DNA of 64,000 bases from Bettongia penicillata ogilbyi. Taxonomy: Eukaryota; Chordata; Mammalia; Diprotodontia; Potoroidae. Positions 56,856 to 64,000 of the stretch are shown in pieces. The position numbers were made by a program, and so were the translations under genes. Within the stretch, counting starts at the first letter, position 1; every line of letters begins with the position of its first letter. The DNA lies in contig JAJHZJ010000311.1 in the NCBI GenBank assembly GCA_023548195.1, positions 7,852,811-7,916,810 of the forward strand, written 5' to 3'. The notes beneath the pieces were generated by a model that was given only the letters and a program-made list of their open reading frames with translations, was not told the DNA's origin and did no database searches.

Positions 56856-59631
56856 CAAAAATTATTTATTTTTAGTTTTCAACATTCATTTCTACAAGAT
56901 TTTGAATTCCAAATATTCTCCCCATCTCTCTCCTCCCCCCACCTTAAGACATTGTGCATTCTGATTACCCCTTCCCCCAATCTGCCCTCCCTTTTCTCAC
57001 ACTCCTCCCTTCCATTATCTCCATCTTCTCTCTTTTCTTGTGGGCAAGATTATATACCTTATGAACTGTATTTCTTATTTCTCAGTTGCATGCAAAAACA
57101 ATTCTCAACATTCATTCCTAAAACTTTGATTTCCAACTTCTCTCCCTTTCTCCCTCCCTACCTATCCCCACGGAGAAGGAAGCAATTCAATATAGGTTAT
57201 ACATGTGTAGTTATGCAAAAGACTTCCATAATAGTCATGTTGTGAAAGATTGTACTTCCTTCCATCCTATCCTGCCCCCCATTTATTCTGCTCTCTCTTT
57301 TGACCTTGTCCTTCCCCAAAAGTGTTTACTTCTAATTACTCCCTCTTCTCATTTGTGCTCCCCTCTATCATTCCCCCACACCCCACTTCCCTTCTCCCCT
57401 ACTTTCCTGTAGTGTAAAATAGATTTTCATACCAAATTGAATGTGCATGTTATTGCCTCCTTCAGCCAAACGTGCTGAGAGTAAGCTTCATTTTTTTCCT
57501 TCTCATCCTCCTCCCCTTCATTGAAAAAACTTTTTCTTGCTTTTTTTTTATGAGATAACTTGCCCTGTTCCATTTCTCCCTTTCTCCTCCCAATACATTC
57601 CTCTCTCACCCCTTAATTTTATTTATTTAGATATCATCCCTTCCTGTTCAACTCACCCTGTGCTCTGTGTGTGTGTGTGTGTGTAATCCCTGCAACTACT
57701 CAAATAATGAGATAAGTTTCAAGAGTTACAAGTATTATCTTTCCATGTAGAAATGTAAACAGTTCAACTTTAGTAAATCCCTTATGATTTCTCTTTCCTG
57801 TTTACCCTTTCATGTATCTCTTGATTTTTGTGTTTGAAAGTCAAATTTTCTATTCAACTCTGGTCTTTTCATCAAGAATGAATGAAAGTCCTCAATTTCA
57901 TTGAATGACCATTTTTTTCCCCTGAAGTATTATATTCAGTTGTGCTGGGTAGGTGATTCTTGGTTTTAATTCTAGTTCCTTTGACTTCTGGAATATCATA
58001 CTCCAAATCCTATGATCCCTTAATGTAGAAGCTGCTAGATCTTGTGTTATCCTGATTGTATTTCCACAATACTGGAATTGTTTCTTTCTAGCTGCTTGCA
58101 ATATTTTCTCCTTGACCTGGGAACTCTGGAATTTGGCTACAATATTCCTAGGAGTTTTTCTTTTTGGATCTCTTTCAGGAGGTGATTGGTGGATTCTTTC
58201 AATATTTATTTTACCCTCTGGTTCTAGAATATCAGGGCAGTTTTCCTTGATAATTTCAAGAAAGATAATGTCTAGGCTCTTTTTTTGATGATGGCTTTCA
58301 GATTGCCCCATACTTTTTAAATTGTCTCTCCTGGATCTATTTTCCAGGTCAGTTGTTTTTCCAATGAGATATTTCACATTGTCTTCTATTTTCTCATTCT
58401 TTTGGTTTTGTTTTGTAATTTCTTGGTTTCTCACAAAGTTATTAGCTTCCAACTGCTCCATTCTAATTTTTAAAGAACTATTTTGTTCAGTGAACTTTTG
58501 AACCTTCTTTTCTATTTGGCTAATTCTGCTTTTTAGAGCATTCTCCTCATTTGCTTTGTCAACCTCTTTTGTCATTTGAGCTAGTCTATTTTTAAAGGTG
58601 TTATCTTCTTCAGCATTTTTTTTGGATCCCTGTTAGCAATCTATTGACTCATTTTTCATGATTTTCTCCCATTGCTCTCATTTCTCTTCCCAATTTTTCC
58701 TCCATGTCTCTTACTTGATTTTCAAAGTCCTTTTTGAGCTCTTGTATGGCCTGAGACTATTGCATATATTTTTTGGAGATTTTGGATGCCGAAGCCTTGA
58801 CTTTGATGTCTTCCTCTAATGATATGCTTTGTTCTTCCCAAAAGGATGTAAGAAAATACCTGTTCACCACCAAAGCAACCTTTGATAATCTTATTTTTTT
58901 TCCCCTTTTTTGGGCATTTTCCTAGCCTGTTACTTGATTTTTGAGTCCTTTGTCAAGTGGAGGGTATACTCTAGGGACCTGTAAGTTCTCAATTCCTCCA
59001 AGGTGGTGCAATCAAGGGAGAGGAATTTATTCCTCTCCTAGCCTGTGCTCTGGTCTGTGAGCAACCACAAGCTTTTCTGCCCAGGATCTACGAGTAGAAT
59101 TCTCTCTCTAGAGCTTCTACCAGCTCTACCACATCAGTGTTACCCTTCACCCCAGGGCTGCCACTCAGGGCTGAGACCCAGATCAGGCCCTTGATTCCCC
59201 CAGGGTCTTTAGGCCAAAGGTTCCTAAAATTTAGGCTGCTGCCTCAGTGACCACTGCCACCCTGGGGCCAGGACCAGATGGTGTTCCCTCCTCACCCAGG
59301 TGAAAGTACTTTCTCACTGCCCTTTGAAGCTGTCTTTGGCATTTGTGGATTGAGTAATCTGGGAACCACAGTTGCTACCCATGATTCTACACTCTGAAGC
59401 CTGCTCTGGTCCTGTTTGTACTGTGCTGTGTGCCAAGGCTGGGTTGTTCTCCACTCGAGCCTGGTGTGATAGACCTTTTCTGTCAGAATTCCAGGCTGTC
59501 TTAGGCTGGAAATCTATTTCACTCTGTCATTTTGTGGCTTCTGCTGTTCTAGAATTTGTATGTTATGGCCTATGGGGGGAAAGCTACAGAAGATCCATCC
59601 TTCTACTCTGCCATCTTGGCATTGCCTCCCT
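56856..59631 (-). mobile_element. ORF1-only LINE (HAL1-like), 5' complete
   Basis: A 2,776-bp unit. On the minus strand it starts at 59631 with aggcaatgccaagatggcagagtagaagg, the typical L1-type 5' start. It has about 1.06 kb of 5' sequence, a decayed ORF1, and about 1.04 kb of 3' UTR ending in aaaactaaaaataaataattttt. No reverse transcriptase lies between ORF1 and the 3' UTR. An 11-of-12 duplication (gagttaacactt at 56844-56855, gatttaacactt at 59632-59643) fixes both ends. Known HAL1 elements have this plan. An L1 with ORF2 deleted is the alternative. Confidence 0.8.
57898..58575 (-). pseudogene. LINE ORF1 (L1 ORF1p-type RNA-binding protein), N-terminus broken
   Basis: ORF1p binds LINE RNA as a coiled-coil trimer and acts as a nucleic-acid chaperone. 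A 225-codon open frame remains. Residues 1-80 are a heptad-rich coiled coil, ending in the conserved LENRSRRDNLK (77-87). Residues about 88-162 form the RRM (NIVAKF at 144-149, then VKEKILQAARKK). Residues 168-225 form the C-terminal domain (IRITQDLAASTL, KPRITYPAQLNII). The frame continues upstream for 19 codons to a TAA at 58633-58635, and the upstream coiled coil is in another frame, so the original N-terminus is lost. The present first Met is internal. It cannot be a functional full ORF1p. Confidence 0.9.
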
Positions 59632-59644
59632 GATTTAACACTTT

Positions 59645-59825
59645 TTGAAAAAAGTAAAAACTATGAAGTGTTTTCCCTGAGCATAAAGAGTGAATTCCAC
59701 ATAAAGCTAAATATATTTATAAAAAGTTAAAAACAATTAGAGGCATATAATTCTCTGCATTGTCTATTTGCTATTACAAATTCATTCTTAAAATCATTTG
59801 TGTTTTGATTAATAATGTAATGACA
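59645..59825. other. unassigned AT-rich sequence
   Basis: Below 300 bp; nothing recognised between the LINE and the U6 copy. Confidence 0.4.
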
Positions 59826-59827
59826 TT

Positions 59828-59937
59828 AAAAATATATGGCATAACTTTCGGAATTTGCATGATTTCCTTGTGCAGGGGCCATGTTAATCTTCTCCATGTT
59901 GTTCTAATGTTAGTGTGTATCCTGATGAAGCAAGCAC
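59828..59937 (-). pseudogene. U6 spliceosomal snRNA pseudogene
   Basis: The reverse complement starts gtgcttgcttcatcagg and contains ggagaagattaacatggcccctgcacaagg, then gcaaattccg, ending tatttttaa. It aligns end to end with U6 snRNA, at roughly 80% by eye. Changes in the 5' stem and in the segment corresponding to ACACGCAAATTCGTGAAGCG rule out a good functional copy. I see no upstream PSE or TATA typical of an active pol III U6 gene. Confidence 0.85.
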
Positions 59938-60202
59938 AATACCTGCTAACACTACCTAAATTCTGCAGAATTGTATTGGACAGGTGGGAAGGATGATCTG
60001 TTTGTATAGACAACACCAACAGGCTCTAGTACCATTAAGTAACTGTCTCATAGCAAGTTAATGGCAAGGTAAAGAATAGAAGTCATGATAACTAAAATGA
60101 CATTTGCTTGCTTAGACATTCAGCTCAACTGAATAACCAAAGTAGAGAGTATATGGTTGAATGTCTTGTGGCCATTACAGGTACCAACTTTAGTTTCTTA
60201 AA

Positions 60203-60265
60203 GAATCATAGAATTTAGAGTTGGAAGAGACCTTTTGGATTAGTTTCACCTGGAACCCTGCCACG
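60203..60265 (-). mobile_element. CR1/L3 3' end fragment
   Basis: agaatcatagaatttagagttggaagagacc is the reversed CR1/L3 3' terminal phrase, with its octamer-like repeats. Confidence 0.5.
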
Positions 60266-60269
60266 ACTT

Positions 60270-60975
60270 ACTTTACCTTCAAAGGACAACACCTGTTCAT
60301 ACAACAACAGGGAAAGGGCTATAAACTCATATTTACTTTTAATTTTTTGCATCTTTTTTTGCATTACAGTCTTTGCATTATTGAATCCTCCTGGATAACA
60401 AAGAAATAGTTAAGTAAAATCTAACCAACAAATTCACCTTGTCCTACTCTATAGATATCATTCTTCACCTATTGTCTCCCCTTCCTCCATCTTCCATTTT
60501 TCTATTGAGAAGAGGAAAGTACACTTTACCATCTGTTCTCTGTAACCACAATGGTCAGTGTAATCTGAATTTGTCTGCTTTTTGGCCAACAGCTCTTTTA
60601 CATCTGAGCACCACTTGAAGGCCTACGTGACATTTGTGGTTGCTACCATAGGAGGGCATAGTTTGTGGATTAGGTGGGCACACCTTGAGGGAGCGTTACC
60701 ACTGGTTTTTTCCCTTCCCTTCAGGAGCATGCCCCACTCTATTCTATGTACACCTATGGATATTACTTCCAATAGGAAGGAGTAGACTTAGAGAAGAAAA
60801 GGGAGAGAGTGAAAGATGAAAGTAGTAGGGAAGGAGAGAGTGAAGAAAGAAGGAAAGAGAAAAGAATGTAGTTAGTGTCCATGGTAGGAAATGGAGAGTG
60901 CTACTTACAGTGATATCAGGTGCTCCTGGTGCCTAGCACTGCTTATTCCTAGGTATAGAATCATTAGTTGACCTT
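60270..60975. other. unassigned sequence
   Basis: A purine-rich patch (ggagagagtgaaagatgaaag...) covers 60780-60870. No gene recognised. Confidence 0.35.
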
Positions 60976-60984
60976 TACAGAATA

Positions 60985-61345
60985 GTTAGTCAGCACCCAG
61001 AACTTTGCTGAGAACTGGGGATAGAAATACAAACTCAGATAGTTCTTGCCTTTAAGGAGTCAAGTAAAATCAAGTCAATAAGTATTAAGAGCCTACTTTG
61101 TGCCAGGTACTATGCTAAGCCTTGGAGACACCAATAAGGACAAAAAAGTCTCTGTTCTCAAGTACTCACATTCTGACAAACAGGGGAGACAATATAAAGA
61201 CACTTATGTACAAGACATATACAGAATGAGTTATCAATGGAGGGAAGAGGCTAACATTAAAGAGGATCTAGAAAGACTTCATGTGAGAGGTGGGATTTGA
61301 GATGGGACTTGAAGGAAGCCAGGAGAGCAATAGAAAAGGCTTGCC
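60985..61345 (-). mobile_element. L2 3' region, two overlapping copies
   Basis: 61010-61062 (gagaactggggatagaaatac) and 61075-61345 (gcctactttgtgccaggtactatgctaagcc, gatgggacttgaaggaagccagg) repeat the same reversed L2 3' landmarks. One L2 3' end is therefore next to, or inserted in, another. Confidence 0.75.
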
Positions 61346-61796
61346 TTTATGGGATGTTTGTAACTGAATTTTTTAAGGAAGAAACCAGTGCAATTGCTGC
61401 AATCTTCCCTAATGAGGAGAATAATCTGGAAAAGAAAATGAATTGTAAATAGAACAAACATACTTAAGAGGAAACTGAAGTCCAAGATAAGTGAGGAGAC
61501 AGTGACAGCAAATGGCTGCTTTAAATGGCTTCAAGTCTTCTGACCTGGATAAATTATATTCCAAGATACTGAAAGAACTTTATAGATCCAGTTGCTGAAT
61601 TGTGTTAGTGGGCACTGAAAAAAATCAGCGAGAAGGGAAATGTGGCAGAAGATGGGCAAATGTTGCTCCCATTTTCAAAAAGGAGAAAAGAATGGATCCT
61701 ATGGTGAGCCTGACATTGAACCCAGCAAAATTTTAGAAGAGATTATTAAACAGTTGGTTTATTAGTACTTAGAAAGGGAAATGGTGATTAGTGTCT

Positions 61797-62534
61797 GAGC
61801 CCACAGCTGCAATGCCTTCCGTTGAGTAGGGGGTGTGGTTAAGATGTCACTAGTCACAAAATGGTGCTGCTTCGAGCAGATCCCTGAGTGAAGTAAATTG
61901 TCATCTGACTGGGCTACCTCCTGTGTTGTTTTCCTGCTTCAGTTTGATTCCCTGTGCCTTTTTGACTCCTGACATGTACATCTCTGACTGTTCCTTCCTG
62001 TGTTCCCCATTTTAACTCCTGTATTTGTTAGCTTCTTTTAGTCAGACTTTTTGGCTCTGGACTTGGCTCAGTTTTTATAGTTGGACTCTCTTGATGTCCT
62101 GGTTTTCTCTTGCTTTGCATTTGTATTTCTCTCCAATAATTTGTTTATTCACTTAATGATCTGGCAAAATAGATCTGTGACCTGCTTATCTCTAGCACTG
62201 CACTGACCAATGAGAAGATGTCATAATTAGAAGGACCCAGTATGCGTTCACTCTGAACAAATCATGTGGAAATCATTTTGTTTTCTTATTTGACAATGTT
62301 ACCAGACTGGGAAGGCCTGAAAATACAGTGCCTTCCCTCTGAGAATTTGCACTGTATATCTTGTTTATGTATGATTATTTTGCATGTGGTCTTACCCTGC
62401 CCCCTCCCCCCATTAGAATGTGAACTTCTTTTAGATAGGAATTCTGCTTTTACCTTTCTTTTATCCTCAGTGAACATCGTAGTACATGGTAAATGTTTAA
62501 TAAAGTTTTGTTGCCAGATTTTCTGAGTCTTTTT
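61797..62534 (+). mobile_element. insertion in CR1/L3, possible LTR; contains an L2 3' end
   Basis: Foreign block bounded tgtctgag...ttctca, with loosely similar flanks (attag before, ataag after). 62370-62515 looks like an L2 3' end (cattagaatgtgaacttctttt, then gtttaataaagttttg). A TG...CA solo LTR is conceivable for 61797-62535, but the flank match is imperfect and the L2-like tail argues against it. Confidence 0.35.
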
Positions 62535-63330
62535 TCTCAATAAGGCATGTGATGATGTTACTCATGATATGCTTGTGGACAAGAGGGAGAAATGTGGGTT
62601 AGATGATGGATGATAAATTAGATGGATTCATAACTGGTTGAATAGCCTTAATCAAAGTGTCTTGATTAATGAATTCCTAGTGGTATGCCAAAGAGCTCTG
62701 TCCTCTGTTCTGTATTTTTTTTTAAATTAACAATGACTTGGATAAAGACAGATATTAACTATCCTTATCAAATTTGTGAAAGCTGAGAAGTTTCGCTAAT
62801 ATATTAGATGGCAAAATTGGGATTCTAGAAGATCTGGACAGGTTGGACCAATAGAATAAGTCTACCAAAGGAAATTTAAAATGAATTAAAACAAATGCAA
62901 AGTCTTATATTTTAGACTGAAAAATCAACTGTTTTAGGACTGAGATCTGACTTAGCTAATCACATAAAAAAAGTATGGATACTTTAATTGATCCCAACTC
63001 AGGATGAATAAACAGGCAGGTTATGGCTACCAACATACCAATATGATCTCAGGTTTTGTTACTAGAGGTTGTGTCTATGACAATGAGACTGAAAAATTTG
63101 GAAAGCCACGATTTAAGAAGGGTATTGACAAAGAAGGAAAAGTTAAGAGGGGGTGATTAAAGTCCTGTGGGAACTTGAAAGTACAGTTATATGGGGAAGA
63201 GTAGTTTAGCCTAGAGGGACCTATTAGCTGTCTTCCAATATTTGAAAGACTGTAATCTAGAAGAGGGATTAGTTTTATCCTATGTACCTCTAGAGGACAG
63301 AAGTAGGTCAAATGGATGAAAGTCCTAAAC

Positions 63331-63419
63331 CAGGGGTGGGGTACCTGTGGTCCTTTGACTGAATCCAAACTTCACAGAGATTTGTTCTCTGTGGCTTTGC
63401 CACAGGTTCTCCACCCCTG
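63331..63419. mobile_element. 89-bp hAT-like MITE
   Basis: Ends caggggtggggtacctgtgg and its inverted partner agree at 18 of 20 positions. The flanking 8-bp duplication tcctaaac (63323-63330 and 63420-63427) is perfect, as made by hAT transposases. The interior ttgactgaatccaaacttcacag is a phrase common to such elements. No coding capacity. Confidence 0.9.
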
Positions 63420-63552
63420 TCCTAAACCAAAAACAACTTTTGGTTTAGTTTTAAGAATAACTTTAAAATTATTTTAAATTTTAATGATTTAAGTTTTAAA
63501 TTACTAGGGCTGTCCATGGGATGAATTTCCTTCAAATATAGTGTGCTCCTAA

Positions 63553-63795
63553 TCAACCAATCAGCAAGCACCTATATCTGTTACTTTGCTAAGTTCTGGG
63601 GATATAAAGTAAAAACAAAAACAGTCTCTGCTCTCAAGGGATGTGTTCTCTAATGGTGGAGCCAACAGGTATATAAATAGATACACATAAGATACATACA
63701 GAGTAGAGGTAACTCTAAGGAAAGTCTGAGCAGCTAGGACCATGGGAAAGGGCTGCCAAGAAGGCAGCATTTGAGCTGTGCCTTAAAGGAAGAGG
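63553..63795 (-). mobile_element. L2 3' region
   Basis: ttgctaagttctggggatataaag, tctgctctcaagggatgtg, then gcatttgagctgtgccttaaaggaag, reversed L2. Confidence 0.7.
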
Positions 63796-63814
63796 CATAT
63801 TGGCATTTTGGTTT

Positions 63815-63910
63815 GAGTTGACCTTGAAGCCAAGAAGGCCTGGGTTGAAGAGCTTTTATATATACCGACTATGGAACCCTGGGTAAGTCACTTATCTTTT
63901 TAGGTAAAAT
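63815..63910 (+). mobile_element. MIR/SINE fragment
   Basis: gaagccaagaaggcctgggttgaag, then ggaaccctgggtaagtcacttatc. The window ends shortly afterwards. Confidence 0.55.
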
Positions 63911-64000
63911 TTTAAGACTAAATTATAGAGAAGATGCTGACCTGAATTGGCAGAGGCAGTTTTTTCACCTGGAAGTTCTCTGCACCAGTGAAATCACAAG

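Larger units (their letters stand above)
61350..63530 (+). mobile_element. CR1/L3 LINE, split by insertions
   Basis: 61350-61796 has tgacctggataaattatattcc, gatgggcaaatgttgctcccattttcaaaaagg and agaaagggaaatggtgatta. 62535-63330 has gatgatgttactcatgatatgcttgtggac, ggtgg-type RT landmarks, caatgacttggataaagacag and ctagaagagggattag. 63428-63530 has agggctgtccatgggatgaatttcc. The first gap replaces about 150 bp of LINE with 740 foreign bases. The second is an 89-bp MITE. Confidence 0.75.

Noticed and set aside
59760..60019. Overlapping 78-81 codon frames on both strands
   Set aside because: They cross the U6 pseudogene. The coding appearance is accidental.
1..64000. CRISPR arrays, operons, ribosome binding sites, insertion sequences of bacterial type
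   Set aside because: No spaced direct repeats of that kind and no tight gene packing. The repeat content is vertebrate, so prokaryotic features are not expected.
1..64000. Exons of a host protein-coding gene
   Set aside because: No frame longer than about 40 codons with recognisable non-LINE homology was seen on either strand. Short exons inside a long intron cannot be excluded by reading alone; spliced RNA-seq or protein alignment would decide.

Overview
This window looks like a gene-poor stretch of a marsupial (metatherian) nuclear genome. I infer this from the repeats. There are tRNA-derived SINEs opening with GGGGCAGCTAGGTGG and carrying long marsupial-type tails. There are L1 3' UTRs with the motif AGATGGCAAGCAATCTGATATAGG in various states of decay, and an ORF1-only LINE. 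Old L2, CR1/L3, RTE and MIR copies are dense. The species cannot be fixed from the sequence alone. I found no convincing exon of a host protein gene. The only long open frame with clear homology is LINE ORF1 at 57898-58575 (minus); other frames over 60 codons fall in microsatellites, repeats or low-information sequence.

Layout. 0-11.5 kb: L2, MIR and CR1 fragments, a (TTCC)n tract against an L1 tail, and a 90-bp segment present twice (4381 and 6709). 11.5-15.5 kb: a cluster of L1 3' halves, one minus and then two plus end to end, followed by an L2 and a further L1 3' end. 15.5-19.2 kb: mostly unassigned, holding one arm (17688-17936) of an inverted repeat whose partner (20739-20983) interrupts an L2. 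19.2-30 kb: two SINEs with clean target-site duplications, a CR1/L3 copy split by two insertions, and a 5'-truncated LINE tail with a 15-bp duplication. 31.7-33.7 kb: an L2 carrying two SINEs and a solo LTR. 36-38.7 kb: an RTE reverse-transcriptase fossil holding a hAT-like element, an L2, and a mariner-like MITE. 39-56 kb: further CR1, L2, RTE and MIR relics, a 52-bp perfect palindrome, and an L2 split by two insertions. 56.8-59.6 kb: a nearly complete ORF1-only (HAL1-like) LINE on the minus strand. 59.8 kb: a U6 snRNA pseudogene. 61-64 kb: a CR1/L3 copy broken by a possible LTR and by an 89-bp hAT-like element with a perfect 8-bp duplication.

Nothing here works together as a pathway or operon. 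What the window records is the order of insertions: L2, CR1/L3, RTE and MIR are oldest, DNA-transposon MITEs and an LTR came next, and marsupial SINEs and L1/HAL1 copies are the youngest. I see no previously undescribed biological system. The items most worth checking are the inverted pair of an unrecognised ~245-bp element, the copied 90-bp segment, and the ORF1-only LINE.

Family names come from my memory of consensus sequences, not from a database search, and most boundaries are good to about 10-30 bases. Where a target-site duplication is given, the boundary is exact.
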